Source of the DNA: Rostratula benghalensis
Lineage: Eukaryota > Chordata > Aves > Charadriiformes > Rostratulidae
Direction of reading: 5' to 3'
Assembly: GCA_013399305.1 (NCBI GenBank)
Contig: VXAI01000049.1
Location: 1,113,835-1,177,834 of the forward strand
DNA length: 64,000 nucleotides
A model generated the notes under the pieces. The model saw nothing but the letters and a program-made list of their open reading frames with translations. It did no database searches and was not told the DNA's origin. Positions 37,901 through 52,500 of the stretch are shown in pieces. Each line of letters opens with the position of its first letter. Within the stretch, counting starts at the first letter, position 1. Made by a program: the position numbers and the translations under genes.

Positions 37901-40900
37901 TGTTTTTAATGGGCTGTTCAGAGAAGGAACTGATAATGGGCACTTTGTGCTGTTTGGATTATCACTAGTTCTAAGGTTGGCAGCCAGCATTGGCAATATG
38001 CTCTTCTTTAGGCAGCATTTCTTTTTTATTTTCTAGCTGGACAGCAACCCAGTGACACCAGAGAAAGCTGCAGCAGCAGCGGGTGATCCACTCTCTCTGC
38101 TGCAGTAACACCCCAGTGGCTGTGACTGTCAACTCTGGGACTGTTTTCCTTCCTTCCTTTCTTTCTTTCCTGATTTTTTTTTTCCTTGTCCTTTATCCTT
38201 CGATTTGTCTTCAAGGGAAGCTAAGGGTGAAGTTGAGATTCCTCAAGGTATATAACACCTATACAGACGTATGAAGTTTTGGGGTTTTTTTGCTATGAGA
38301 TTGGTTAATAGATGTGCAAGGTAGGGGAGTGCCTAAAGACCCTTGTGAAAATGTCTCAGCCTTTCTGAAAATTACCTCTAAGCCTTGTCATGTGTAACGA
38401 ACTATTTGAGAACATGGAAATGAGTGGATAATGTGTGGTCAGAATCAACAAACAGCTGAAAATTGCCCATTATTTTATATCCTGTCTTGACCTCTAGATA
38501 GGTTGGATATCTCTGCAGTTCTGTAGAGGAGAAAAGTGAGAATATGTGAAGGAAAGACCATGAAGCAGAACTCTCTGAGGTAATGCTTTTCTTCTCCTGG
38601 TTGTTAATATTGGCCACCAGTTTAGAACGAGGACACCTGATGAAGAGTTTGGGCTGCTTTTTTCAGCCCTGCATGGATACAATCTTCATTTCAAAAATCA
38701 CTGTGCTCTTAAGGTCAGGCCAGATGTAGAGTTGCTATTCAGTTTGCTTTGTGGCAACACAAAGCGGTGTATTCATCTCCCTGAGTAGCTTAAAATACTA
38801 AACCCATTAATTGAGTTACATGAAGGAAAAAGAAAAAAGTTAGATACTAGTTTTGGAGCAGTTTCATGGGTTCAGCCACCACAGTGTGGCTTCAGTTGCC
38901 AGGGATTTCTAAGAGCTGTTTCTTTTCTGTAGTGTGTACTCTAGTTCAAGTACCAAGGAATTTTACTCACACAGAGTTAGTATCTTGTTGGTTTCTGGAA
39001 GTCCACTACATTTTATCTGAGATGGCAGCATTTTCTGATTTCTGCATGTGTGTGTTTGTATCCAGATTCCCCTAGTGCTTAGTAGTTTTATTCTGGGTTT
39101 TATATTCTTTTTCAACTGGAGTATATATGCACGTGCAAAATGTCAACAGAGCTGGTCTGTCAAAGCTGCAGCTGTAAGAAATATTAAGTGCTGTTACTTC
39201 TTAGTACTTAATACAGAGTTGCAAAAGCTTCTCTTTTTTTTTTTAATCTTTTTTTTCCTCTTAAGAACAGAAATAGAAGGTTCAATTTGTTAAAAAAATT
39301 ACTAAAATTTCTTCCCAAAGGGGAGAAACACCCGCAAATACATTACTGCTCGAGAAGTGATTGTTCTCTTCCTCGGTTACCAAAAATTGCAAAACATTTT
39401 CAGGATTTTTCCCATAAGGCTTCGTGAGCAGCTGCCTTTTTCATAATGGGAAAATAAAGAAGTACAAAGTGGAAGTACCTGAAGGAGATCAAATAAAAAC
39501 CTATAATACTACAAAAGGAGTTGGGGGAAAAGAGCAAATGATAATGAAACTGTTGTAGTATAGTCATCTACTGGAGAGCCGATATTTGAGAGGACCTTAC
39601 CACCAGTGCTAGCACAATGCAAACTCACAAGAAAGTAGGCTTATTTTTCCAGAGAAGTCTTAGGTACTCAATGAAGAGAGTTCTGAGACTTCTCAAAACC
39701 AGTGTGAAATTATTGTGAAACTCAAATTCTGAAAAAGTGTCTGCGTGTTCTCTTGCATATGCATGAAAAAACAATTTTTGACTATAGGAGTAATACTTAG
39801 TATTTTCATCACACCTACCATTAGAATTGTTTAAATTAGGGAAGACGGTAGGAGGATGCTCAGGAGATGAGTACATCCTTATAACAAATCACATTTTCCT
39901 CATGTTCAATCTCTACGATTCATTTCTCTGGGATGTGTCAGATCCTCAGGCCAAGGCAGTCTTGGGACATAACTTTTTTGCACCAGAGATAGGGGGCAGA
40001 TTTTGCTCACTGGTTAAACTTACTTTGTTCTAAATTGGAAGAGCATTAGCCTGAAGACCAGTAAAATTCGTAACGCCAGCATAACAGAGTAAATACTTGA
40101 AGTCTGGGTATAATCTAGTAGGTAGGAAGAAGTTAACACATCTAAAAATTTACTAGTTATAGCTGCTAGATGACTGGATCCAGGATATTTCCAGTCTTGG
40201 AGGGCAAGCAGGTAAAAAACTCCGAAATCTTATTTCTGGTTAAGGAAGAATTGAGAAGAGGGAAGAAGGATTTTTATGGCTACAAGTTCAGAATTGACAT
40301 ATTTAAGATTCGCATCATTTTGTTAGCAAATAAAATAGTAGATTCCCAGATATTCCTTGAAATTGGTTGGTAGAAGCCAATTGAAATCAGTGGGGGAAAG
40401 GTCTGCAAACTGCTTCATTAAGACTGAGATCAGGTCTTCAGAATATGAATAAGCAGTAATTAAGAGTAACTTTATACTGAAGAAGTACAGTGAAAAAAGG
40501 AGCTATACTTCTAAGATAAGTAAGAGGATATATACTTATAGGATATAGTATGAGAAAGTGCTTGTGATCACTGGATTTCATAATAAGTTTAGAAATCTTA
40601 CCCTGCTTTGGTTTAACAAATTGAACAGAAAAAGACAAAATTCTTCAGGTGTTTATAACCCATATTTTATAGTCTGAAGGAAAGTTTTCCACATCAACTC
40701 AAATACAATGCACGTGCTTATATTAATGACACTATATTGTATTGTCAGTTTGAGTAAACCCATGTTATTATAGACTTAATGTATGGAAAGTGTCATGAAT
40801 GAGACTGCACAAGGGCACACACTATCCAAGACTTCTTTTTTTTTTTTTTTTTAAAAAAAAGTTATTTAACTTTTAGGAACACTAAAAACACAAACTGTGT

Positions 40901-42417
40901 CACATAAAATTAGAAATCAGTTCATAAAATAGTAATAACTGACCTGCACAATGTAAATTTCCTGAAATGTGCACTCATGTTGGCAGCAAGTAACAGCTAA
41001 TGAAGGGAGTTTACAGAGCTGATTAACAAGACCCTATGCTTTTTATTAGACTCATTTTGTTAATCCCTAAAATTAAGGAATTCCAGGTGTATGGAGCCAA
41101 GTATGCAAATGATTTCCTTCCGTCTAGCTGCTGATTTCATAAAAGGTCCTCCAAACAGTGAAATAAAACACAACATGCATAATGTGGAAAGCTTTACTAC
41201 ATAGGAGAGAACAGTCTGGCTTTACAGAGTTAAGCACAGTGTGCTGTAAACCTGCCACAGATACAAATTTGAACAAAGCTGTAAAAAAAAAGGATAAATA
41301 AGTAAATTAAAGGAATGAGTAAAATGGCGTGGGGGGCGGGAGAGAACCCCCAACAACCAAAACCAAGACAAAAGAAAGAACATGCCTTCAGTTTACTGTT
41401 TGCCAGTTCAGCTGTTGTTACAGCTGAAAACAATATACCTAAAATTAAGCTTATCAGGCAAGACTAAGACATACAGGTCTCTGCTGAAGCAGAAACAGAT
41501 GTAAAGTGATAAAGGGAACCATCAGCATCTGCTAAAGATGTACCAATTAGGCTGGTGGTGCTATGGTACTGCCTATGCCTCTGATGTACAACTATACTTT
41601 TAAATTGGTTTATTAGTTTATAATGTATGCAAATACATAACTCGCTGTTTGGGTGTACCCAAAATACACACAGTTTGGGGATACGGGCCTGGCATTGCTA
41701 AAGTCAATGATAAAACCCCTCTAAAACCAAATACACACCCTCAAGCTGCTCATTACTTTCACCTCCTTTCATCTTGTCACAGTTTGGGCAAAGTGCTTTA
41801 GCGTGTGAGGAGTCCCAGTAACTCTTAAAATTAGCCCTAGCTTTTGAAATTCAGCAGCCTATAAAATACTCGCTACCCTTTGGGGCAGGCTGCTCCGCTT
41901 CTGTATGATGTTACAGAGACAATTCATTTCCACATCCAGTTTTAAAAGGTTATAATTTCTGCAAGCCCGATGTTTTGTGTTAATAAAAATGCAGGATGCC
42001 TTTTTTTTCCCCGTATCGCCATGGATGGGCACTGTCCATTCATCTGAGAATGGCCCTTACTTACCTCCTGGGCTGAGTAGGGCTATAAAACAGGCAGGAA
42101 AGGGAAGAATTTCCAGATTGGCAGGCTGTGGTTTAACTGGAGTCAGAGAAAAGCCACGAGGCCAAATCCTGGCAACCCAAGACTAAACAAGGAGTGAGTT
42201 CAGGGGGAGGTAACGTGCTGCTCTCGGAGCGCACCCTTTATAAGAGACAAAGGCTCAGGAGTCTGAGACGAGACCAGCAGTGGTTGTGATGATGAGAAAG
42301 GTATTATTTCCATGAAAATAAGTCAGCTGGTTGCTGGAGTCCATGGTAATAGAAAAGCCTGTTTACTGCTTTATCACATATGTTATAATCTTTACAATGA
42401 ACTTACCTGTGGGATTT
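34951..42417. other. Unique AT-rich noncoding sequence
   Basis: No exon or RNA gene is recognised. An ATG-started frame of 151 codons (36013-36468, +) and a minus frame of 160 codons (36855-37337) have no domain I recognise. The minus frame begins at a GTG and has an ATG only near its end, so it is not a gene candidate. T-rich and TTCC tracts occur at 37760-37795 and 38145-38185. A T17-A8 run lies at 40836-40860. About 41020-41160 is non-repetitive with TAAT cores and an ATGCAAAT octamer (41103-41110). Confidence 0.6.
40836..40860. repeat. T17-A8 low-complexity run
   Basis: Seventeen T followed directly by eight A. It could form a short hairpin of A pairing with T. It is simple sequence without a recognised repeat attached. 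Confidence 0.9.
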
Positions 42418-42846
42418 AGGGCAATGGAGCTGGTGGGGGGTCTGGAGAACAAGTCTTACAAGAAGCAGCTGAGGGAGCTGGGGGTGTTCAGCCTGGAGAA
42501 GAGGAAGCTTCTGAACTCCCTGAAAGAAGGGTGGTAGAGAGGTGAGGGTCAGTCTCTTCTCCCAAGTCACAGGCAATAGGACATGGCATCAAGCTGCACC
42601 AGGAGGGGTCAGATTGGATATTAGGGATTTTTTTAATTTCACTGAAAGGGTTCTCAAGCCTTGGAATGGGCTGCCCAGGGAAGGGGTTGAGGCACCATCC
42701 CTGGAGGTATTTCAAAGATGGGTTGACACATCACTCGGCACTCAGAGTGGGTTAGTGATAGTTTTTTTAGCAGAGTTAGGTTGATGGTTGGACTTAGATG
42801 ATCTTGGAAGTCCCTTCCAACCTGGACCATTCTGTGATTCTATGAT
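42418..42846 (+). mobile_element. CR1 LINE 3' fragment, plus strand, complete tail
   Basis: The sense CR1 3' region is complete to the terminal repeats (ttctgtgattctatgat at 42830-42846). The C-terminal part of the CR1 ORF2 polymerase is still visible in two pieces. 'ELVGGLENKSYKKQLRELG' and 'VFSLEKRKLL' are read up to a stop at about 42537. The next frame, starting near 42542, carries 'LPREGVEAPSLEVFQRWV'. One frame break plus a stop therefore separate the halves. The 5' end is truncated near 42418. The 429-bp size is typical for avian CR1. The copy cannot move. Confidence 0.93.
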
Positions 42847-45800
42847 TTAGTCCTGAGAAGGCATCCTTACTCAGTTAAATGGATGTAGTCAGCAGGAATA
42901 CACCCTTGTAGCCTGAGCTTACTTGATACATGGGACTGGGTGTTCAAGTAGGTGCTATCTGGTAAACTCATCTTGTGGGAGCGTGGCCAGGAAAATGGAT
43001 CATGCAATCAAAACAGCCTTCCTGGGAACACGCTGTGTACTGTGTCCTGCAGCTGCTAAAGGCATCCAGGCACTTGTCTTGCTTCAACAGGTTAGACTGG
43101 CTTCTCCATGGAGCAGCCCTGGGAATGCTACCTGTGGGCATGAGCTGTCTGACCTTCTGGCTTCTTTTTCCTCATTAAATAACACGGAGCTTTCCTCTGT
43201 GTCCTCCCAGTTTAAATATTACATGTGATGCTCTTGGATTGCTCTTCTCAGGTGAAAGAAAGGTCTTGTTTCAAACTGTGTTTTCATAATTCCTCAGTCC
43301 CAGGACACCACTGGTTTATGTACTGGGCTGGAGGAAAAGACACAAAAATTGCCTTTGCCTCTCATGTAATGTGTGTGATTATGGTTGCTCTATTCCAGCT
43401 TTGGTCCTAAGTTATTTCAAAATTATGTTTCTCTAGTTATACATTGAAAAAAACCAAAAGGTATTTTCATTCCATCCAGGCTCACCCAACTTTTTAAAGG
43501 TGCTTAAAAAGAGGAAATAATTACATTTATGGCCACTTCACCATAACCAAGCGAAATGGCAGTGATGTAAATGACAATATGTGTCATGTGCCATGCGTGT
43601 TCTTAACACACGTGTGCTATTCATGTACAGTTACATGAGACACAGCGTTCCTTGCGGTGTATTTACCATGACAAGAAAAAAAGAAAGATAATTTATAAAG
43701 GTAAATGTTGAAAGGTTGAGTTGCTTGACTTTCCAGTTTGTTGTATGCTTGTGGATAGAGCAGATAACCATGAGCTGTGTGCTGAGGTTTAAAGATGCTC
43801 ACCTTCATAACCAACCTCAAAAATCTTACCACGAGTTGACTTGGCTGAAGGTTCAGATGCGGGTCCAGCTTTGAGTCAGATGGAAAACATTGTTATAAAT
43901 CTTATGCAATTAAACTGAGTATCATTTTTCCAACCTGGTCCTTTAATAGCATTTGTGTGCTGCTACCACAAATGATGTTAAAAAGGCTCTGGAGCAAAGA
44001 GTTTGGGTAAAAGTTGGAAGCGCAGCGCGCGGTTATTATTGGAAATTTTGTCAGGGAAGAGGAGGTGTCGGGGCTGGGATTGACAGGGAGCGAGCACACC
44101 CTGTTAGTAGGCAGGGCATCCGTTCCCAGGCAGGGCTGCACAGAACACGCCAGTGCTTTTCTTGGTCCCCCAGGAAAGCTGCAGGAGGATGTGATGAGAG
44201 GCAGTTGTGAGTGAGCATTCTTTGACAAAGGTCAAACGCAACTGTTTGCCATCTGCCCTTTGCCGAGTGGGTTGTATTTAATCTCAGCCATCATCTTTAG
44301 CAAGCTGTACCGGAGACCTGTATGACATACTGTGACAGCAGTATCTTCAGATACACCTCTGACATGCTGGGATAGCCTTTCAGGTTGCAAATAAAACATT
44401 TTGAATAATAATCACAGGCAGGGAAAAGCTTCCATTAAATGAAGTGAGTAAGTTTATTATTCAGACTATCATAAATACAAAAGTAATAACAGATTTCAGC
44501 CTTCGCCATAAATTCATTGCGAAATTGGTATAAAGAAAACCTTTTACAGCTGCAAGAAGTACGTCACTCATCCAACCCAGTGGTAACAAGAGTAAATACA
44601 GCTCAGAATTGTATTATCCAATGTGCAAAACAAAGAATTCTTTCATAAACTCGCCTAATTAGTCCAACTAATGTACACGTTCAAAGTCGAGCATTAACCA
44701 GATATACAGGTACTAATATACTGTAAGAATTTTGCAGAAGAATGACAGAATTTATTTTTTTAAGGAAACTAAACACGAGTCTTGCATACTTACCATTGAT
44801 TTTGGTTGTATTTTGAAGACTGAAATCAAAAGCTTGATCGCTGTCGATTTTACATGAAGCCAATTGATGTATTTAAGGGAGTATGCAGGATACCAGAGTT
44901 GGGTAGCTCTAGTTCCAGTTAAAATATGTTAATCATGGTGTGAACAAAGGCAATGAATTGTAGATTTGAAACAGGTAATTTATGATACTGAAACCTTCAG
45001 TCAGACCAATAGCTAGTAAGAAATTTGTGAAGAGTACAATCACAGTAACTCTCTGGTAGGTGCTTTTCCATCCTGCTCTGAAGCTAAATAAGCGTTTTCT
45101 GTCACAGATATTCCTGGGACTCAGTTTGGGCCTTGGTAATGATCTGTAGGTCTAAAGTTTGCCAAGAACCAGGATCATTTGCAAACTTAGAAATGCTGAG
45201 GTGGTGATCTAGATCCATTCCTGCTCAGAATCCCCTCCTGTTTCACCCCATGCGGAGGGCAGGAAGGCACCGACTTGCTCAGCGGGTCAAAAGGCCCGTT
45301 TCAACCTTCTCCCGGTGTCTCACCATCATTGCAGCACCCCTCCCTCTCACAGGTACAGTTTGGGGATGGTTTCCAAAGATGTACGTGACTGACAGCTCCC
45401 TTTTTATCTGTGGTTACCCGCTGGTTTCTTGACTGTCATCAGGTTCTCATTGGCGGAGTCGGTGCGTACAAGCTGTCCTCATAAAATACCGGGCTAAGGA
45501 GGGGGCTCCTTGTGATCAAAGCTGACTTTACAGATTTCCTTTCAAGAATTCGATTTCACCTAAAAACAGATCAAAGAAGTTTTTCTTTACAACAGTGTTT
45601 AGAGGGTAGCAACTTGGCATTCTTCTTGGCTCTCACCCTTCTGCATAAATTTCTGAGTGGATTAAGCCACTGCAACTCTCTTGAGAAAAAAGCATCCCCG
45701 GGAAGCTCAGCCTGCGTGGTCTCAGCATCACTTTCCCTATCTCCCCAAGGCAGAAGTTCAAGCAAAGCTAGAGTGACCTGTCTGGTTACTCATTTCATAT

Positions 45801-46904
45801 ACTTCTTTCTATCCAACAAAGCCAGACACCAATATTGGTCCTGGCCACCTTTCCCTGCACCTTACGAGATGCGTTACCTAAATGTCACTCCTAAACCCTG
45901 TGTCTGACCCTTCTCCCGTCGTACAGACTGTCAGCTGGAACTGATGAAGATGAGGCAGATCTAGTAAATGCAGGCTCTTTATTTAATAGGTGAATATAGA
46001 GTTAACAACTTATTCTTGAAGACTTGGAACTCTTATGGAACTGCTCTTCCCAACATCCTCTGTGGGTCTTGGTGCTTTATGGTGATGGACAATATTCTAG
46101 AACCTGGGCTCAAGGGGGTTATTGCTTCTTATAAGTTACAAAAACATTGCTGTATTTCTAACTCCAAATAAGATTGTAGTCTTAGAGTCAGGCAGTAACA
46201 GTTCAAGGTAGGATGCATCACAGATAAACAGTTTAACAAAGTCTCTTTTTCCATAGACAGAGGCTGACAGTCCACATCCACAAACAGCAAGGGTAATAAC
46301 AATCATTTCAGGAAAGTTACAAAAATATGCAGAAGAATCAAGTAAATCTGCCAGCTCTAAAAATCTTCCAGGCGTGGACTAGGCACAGACTTTGGTCTCC
46401 TTTCATGTTACAATTTTCTGGTTTTGCTCTCTGTGAGAGACTAAAGCATATATTCAATCAAACTCACTGCACTAAATCTGCTATATGGTTTATCTTGAGC
46501 TGTAACTTCAAAGTGGTTTTACCTATTAAGAAACGGGTTGTTCCTCTGTAATTGAAAGAGGAAGAAACTATTTTCAGTGCACGAAGATAACAAAACTGTT
46601 TTACTATAACATGACATACATGTTATAATTTATATGCATTGGCTCAGGTTCTCCTGCTTACCTGGTCTGGTGCACTTTTCTCATGCGCATGTGACCTTCA
46701 GGTGGTGGAAAATTCCCTTTTAGAAGGAGGACAAACTTGTGTTATTACCAAAGGAAAGAATGCCCAGATATGGCGGTGTGATTCAGAGGTTAAATTCAGT
46801 TTCTGCCTTTCATGTGATATAAAACACTCATCCATAACTCTTGCAGTTCATGAGGATGCTAGAAATTATCTCAAAATGGGTTTTGAGAAGAGAAGAAAGG
46901 CAAG

Positions 46905-46934
46905 ATGAAATGAAGCAAAATGAAATGAAGCAAA
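46905..46934. repeat. 15-bp tandem duplication (x2)
   Basis: The unit atgaaatgaagcaaa is repeated twice in perfect tandem. This is a minor local duplication. Confidence 0.9.
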
Positions 46935-49762
46935 TAGTTTATTTCATCTAACTAAAATTTTAATTTATGCTCTCTTTGACTCTTTTTGGGTTTTGTTTTA
47001 TTGCCTGAATGGGTAGCAAATCATATTTCAAGCCGTTTCAGAACACCTGATTACCCGTGCTCCTGCAAGTTGTGAATCCAGAGACTGAAGCTGTTGCCTT
47101 GCAGCTTATTTCAGCGTTGCCTCGTCGTTGGCAAAACACAACTGCAGGCACAGCACGTGGGTGGCAGAGAACCTCTGGTCTGTGAAATGGAGCTCCTATT
47201 TTCAGAGCAGAGAGCAGGTTGGTTTTTGGTTAGAAAAGAGCTTTATGCCTTCAAAACAGCTCTCATTAGAACAGGTTTGATTGACTGTGAGCCTCTTCCC
47301 TTATTTTTTTTCTCTAGTTCTCCTATAGGCAAAGATCAATTGATGTCACACCTACCTGCTTAAAAGTCATGAGAAAATCTCTACTGATTGCAGCCAGAAT
47401 TACAGCCTGCCACAAACTGCCTCGTATGTGGAGAATGTAATGGTTAGTCAGAACCACAGATTTAATTCTAGCACAAGCTGAACACGAGCTTCTCAAAACA
47501 TTTTGTGCAGTAACTAAGAAAGAAACTTGAAAAGTGTGGGATTTGCAAAAATAGTCTGATCAGGCTAGAAATACTGATGTCTGATCTGCAGGATGAAAGG
47601 GGGGAAAAAAAGGCGTTTATGAATAATCATGGCTCAGTAATATTTAAAATATTACTCTATTTCTCTCTTTTTAATAAGGAGAAAATCTTTGTCAAATATT
47701 GTTTTGGTAGGTGTTAGCTGTTTAGTAATGCTAAACTGTAGCATTTTGTGTCAGAGGACAAAAACTCCCAGGGCGTGTAAGAATTGCCAGTGATGTTTAG
47801 GTGAAGTCAAGTTTAACAGCTTTAACACCAGCTCTGTAAATGACGGAAAACCAAAACAAAACAAAATCCCTCAGCCCCTGCCTTAGCTGCCAAATCAGCA
47901 GAAGTGTGGTTATTTCAGCAGGGTTTTTAAAGTTGTTAAAGTTATTTGTGTACTGAGCATTAATTCTCATGCAAACGAACAACACGAGCCATTCCACGCA
48001 GAAAGAAAATGACGTTGGTGTAAAAACTGTTCCCATCGGGGCAGATCCTGTCACCGAGTACTGGTGACACTGCAGGTAGATTGAGTAAAACCAAACTGCC
48101 TTTGGGTTAGTTTTTACAGATATTGCAATGTAAATATGGAGCTATTTTCTGCTTTCTTCATGTTTTTGAAAATGTGTTGAACATCTAGGGGATTGTCTCC
48201 TCGTGCTGAAACTCATCACGAAGTCAGGCGGTAGGAGGTCATCCAAAATGGTTTCTAGCAAAGCACGTAGACAGCACAGCATTAACTATTGAAAAATGGG
48301 ATAGAAGCTTAGAAAAAAGAAGGTTCTCTAGAAGGTTTTCTAATAGAGGAAGCAAAGAAATCCCATTAGGCAGCTACACAGCAATAGAGGGCTTCCTCTT
48401 GAGGTGCTGCATGTCCACTGGGTCAGGGTCAGGCCCGGAGGCGCTCAGCTCCCAGCTTCCCTGCCTGCTAATAGCTGGTCATGCACCCCGAGAAAAACTG
48501 GATCAAATCTATTGAATTGTAGCAGTTGCTGAGCAGAAAGGCTTTTCAAAAGGCATGGTTTGGGTCGTTAGGTGGCCATACTATGCTACCCTAGACAGAT
48601 TTTATAGACTATTAAATAAAAATCAGAACCATGTTTCCTCATCAAAGAATTATCTCCACTGCCTCTGGGGTACCACACAGAATCTTCTCTGCTTGTCTGT
48701 GAGACATCAGGAGTGTAACAGGTGTGTAGAGAGGCCGCTCTGAATATTAGCAGATATCTGAGGGAAAAGGGAGATTCCTTTTTAAAATTAGGTACAGCTT
48801 CAAAGGTTTTTGTCTGGTTCCTTTTCCTGCCAGGAATCTGGCTGCAACACTGCGTGTAACCACTCCCGTGACTGGCGTGTGTTCGGGGTCACAGAGAGTC
48901 TCGGTTGAGGTTATGAAGAATTATTTTAGCACCTACTGTCTAAGCCTGTGTGACTATTCCAATTAAAGAGATGTTAAATTATATTTCAAATTTAGCTGGT
49001 TAATACACAAACTATTATTAAGGAACATTCCTTCACGTTCTAAATGAGTGATTGAGCGTGTCATTAATTTATTTTATAGCAGGAACATGAGTAGGGGGAG
49101 AAAATCTAGGTGACTGTTTGGATAGTAAGTACAGAGATTTAAGATTTGATTGACAATCAAAATTTCTGTTAACCAAAAAGAACTGAAGAAAGAGTCTAAT
49201 CACTGACAGAGAAAATCCATTTGCTTCAACATATTAAACAAATGTTTCTTTGTTATAAAAAGGAACATCTTGTTGATTTCTAAAGTATTCAAAATAACAG
49301 TTTTAGAGAATCTAATGGGTTTTTTATATTTAGGCACCATGAAATTGATTGTTCTGAATGCCTTGAAAATTTAATCATATGAGTAACTGTACACACACTG
49401 TTACTGCCATTAATTTTGAAGAATTTCTTGCATGTGCACAGTTATCATTCTGTTATGAAAAGTTGCCCTGTGCCACGCAGCTGGAGCCTGTCAGGCTCTC
49501 CTCATTCCTGCCAAGCCCAGGTGAGACAGTCAGGAGGTTTGACCTGCACCAGGGGAAGCTTTTCCCAAAGCCCACGTGCCCAAGTTTTCCTGTAGCATCA
49601 CCTTTGACCCCAGCCTAAGGCCACGGAGGAACCTTCCTCTCCCTCACCTCTGCCACCTGAGGACCAAAGCTTTTCTCCTGAGCAGGCTGAAGGTTGAAGG
49701 GGTTAAGGTTGAAATATTAGCTACGTTTTCCTCTGAAAGTGTAACAAATTCCAACAAGTACT

Positions 49763-49782
49763 GGCCACATAAGGCCACATAA
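49763..49782. repeat. 10-bp tandem duplication (x2)
   Basis: The unit ggccacataa occurs twice, head to tail. Confidence 0.85.
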
Positions 49783-52500
49783 AAAGCTAAAAATCTGATG
49801 ACCAAATCAAACTGGGTTTGATGTTTGATTATTTCTGGGATTATAGACAAGAACTAAATGCATCCAAGCTCTGTCATGTAATTTTGAGTCTGCAGTTTAC
49901 TGTGCTTTGAAAACTTTTATTTTGTTCCTTGAGTATCCAGCAGTGATTTTAATTTTATTTCCCCAGTGGAATACTGTTCCAGCTCGGGAATTGTCATTCT
50001 CTGGCAGTTAATGAAGCTTAAAAAGGAGAAAGGAAAAAAAAATAATTAAGAAGAGTTTTTGTACTTCTCTGTTGGGATTTAATCTCTTTGGGACTAACTG
50101 TACTTTGCATACTCTGCAACTCTTACTAATTTAGGAATGACTTTCCAGACTGGGAAGTATTTCTGATTCAAACTGGTATCAGGGAGAGCAGAACTGCGTC
50201 TCTTATTTTGGGCAAAGACAAGAATAAGATTTTTAAAAATTGCTTTAATAATTTACAGTTTGATAAATTTGAAGCTAGGAGAGTTTTTAAAGGCCATCTC
50301 TTAGCTGAGGTTTCTTTAAGATGTGTCAAAAAAGCCAAGAGCTGGAAATAAGCTGAGCCAATAGGCGAGGATCCAAGTATCTGCACTAGTAATGACTACT
50401 CTGATAAGCAATTAATTGGCCACTCTGTAGAAAGAGTTAGGAGCAGGATCTGTGTTGAGTGGACGTGTGTTGTGCTCTTCCAGCAGCGCAATGACCATTT
50501 GCACTGAGTGAAATCCACCCCGTGCCAGGGGTCAGCACCACTCAGTCACCCTGTAATTCCCTCTTCAGTGCTTCTCTGAAGGCTTGGGTGATCCCCAGTC
50601 CTCGTGCCAGCGTACCCCACCATGGGTAAAGCCCCTGCCCACTGCAGTAGCCCCAGGGGCTTGTTACAGAAAGTCTTACTTTGCCAAAAGAGAGCCTGGA
50701 AATCTGTCCCAGTGCCCAGCAATCAGCACAGCTCGGTTTTCAGCTGCAGAAATAAAACGGTTCAGGAGTAACACAAATTGTGGTGCTGAGCAGGGTGAAA
50801 GGGGACTTTTCTTACTCTCCACTTGAGTTCTACCATCTGGCCACCAGTCAGAAGATGCACTAGTCTGTATTACATATAATCTGCTGCACTGATGGCAATA
50901 TTCTAATAAAATCATAACCTGTGAAGTATTGTCAGTGAAGACTTGGAGGAGGATCCAGAGGGATCTCAAACTGGATCCCCAGCAGTGCCCAGTTCCACAG
51001 GGAGGAACGGACTTGGTGGAGTGGGCAAAGTCTGTATATTCTCATAAACACAACTTTGACCTTCTGTAAAACCCCTTTTGTGCCTTCTAATAGCCAGTTA
51101 ATCCCATGAGCAAGAGGGCAAGGCAGGTCCTGTGCCCAGAAAGTTCCAACCACCTGGGGCTGGAAGGCACTTGGACACAGTAGTGTTTCAGAGTGTTCAC
51201 CTGTTCTGAAATGATCATAATGAAGTCCTCCAGAGAAGGTTCATTAGAATGCTGCTCAGCTGCTGCCAACAATATTCCAGCAAGTGTAATTATATTTCTC
51301 TAGGTCTGTTACTACATAATTACGCATCTGGCATAAACTGCATGATATCCACACAATATTGAGAGATGCATTTGGGTGTGTGGGGTGTTTGAACTTGACT
51401 TGACCACTGTTCCCTCTGAAAAATTCAATGTTGTTGTGAGTATATTAGAACTGTTAACAAAAAAAAAAAAATAAAATTCAGGTTAGATCTGAAATGCATA
51501 AATGCCAATATTTGACCAAGGTACGTGTTGCTGCTTACAGGAGCAGTTGCAGAGCTGTTGGAAGGTGTTAGTCTGGGTTGATATAACCTGTATGTGAGAC
51601 CAGAGAGGAAAAGCTTGTGCCGACGTCCTCAGAACCTCCCTGGAAGATTTGAGAGTGTTGTTGTGTCTGTCGATAGCCAATAAATGATCAGAAGAATAAT
51701 AGATTGTGAAAGGAGATGCCTTGCAGGCTGACAAAAAAAACACCCACTTGTATTTTGCAGCAGTGGATTGGGAGCAAGAATGGTCTTAAAGACTCTGTTA
51801 AACTGTTACTGAGGTCCAAAGGTAGCACTGTTAACAAAAATTGAAATGCAAAAGATGGGCTGGATAAACTCCTTTGAACTGTTCCAAAATATAATTTTAA
51901 CTTGTAAGTAAAATTCTCAAATCAGCTGTTAGAAGATATGAATTTAAAATGCAATTGGAACATTTCTGTCATTGTGCATCTAGCATCCTAAACCCTAATC
52001 TATACCAATTCAGCAAGATCATCTTCCTTCTTTTCTCTTACAGTAGTGGGAAAGGGGCAAATTTCATTCAAATCCAGGGTCACTTCTGAATAATATTACA
52101 AAGCTCAGACATTGTGCTCATTAAAAATTCCCACTCTCATCAAGGGAACAGACCCAAATTGTTCTGAGACCCTTTAAAATAAATATATCTTGTATAAGGA
52201 AATGATTCTAAACTAGTTTTTGGCAGTTTCAGAAGGTCCCTGAACCCACCCACAATATTTGCCAGACACCACTGCTTGAGGTTGCTTTTTAACATGCCAG
52301 ACTTAATTCAGTTTGGCTAATGAGATTGGGAAGGTGATTGCTAAATTTATCCAAACCCGAGAGTCAGTGGTAGTTTCCCTGATCAGAGAGTGAAATAACA
52401 TTCCCTGGTACCAGCACATTTGTTATATGGCAGTAATTTCCTCCCCTGACACTGGACAATAGTACTGCCTGATGTGTTTAGGTTCTAGACAGAGAAAAAA

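Larger units (their letters stand above)
42847..52500. other. Unique noncoding sequence
   Basis: No exon, RNA gene or transposon is recognised. Small tandem duplications occur at 46905-46934 (15 bp x2) and 49763-49782 (10 bp x2), and an A-rich run near 51460. The longest plus-strand frame, 131 codons at 45512-45907, has no recognised domain. Short CpG-containing stretches occur near 44025-44110 and 48430-48450 but are too small to call. Confidence 0.65.
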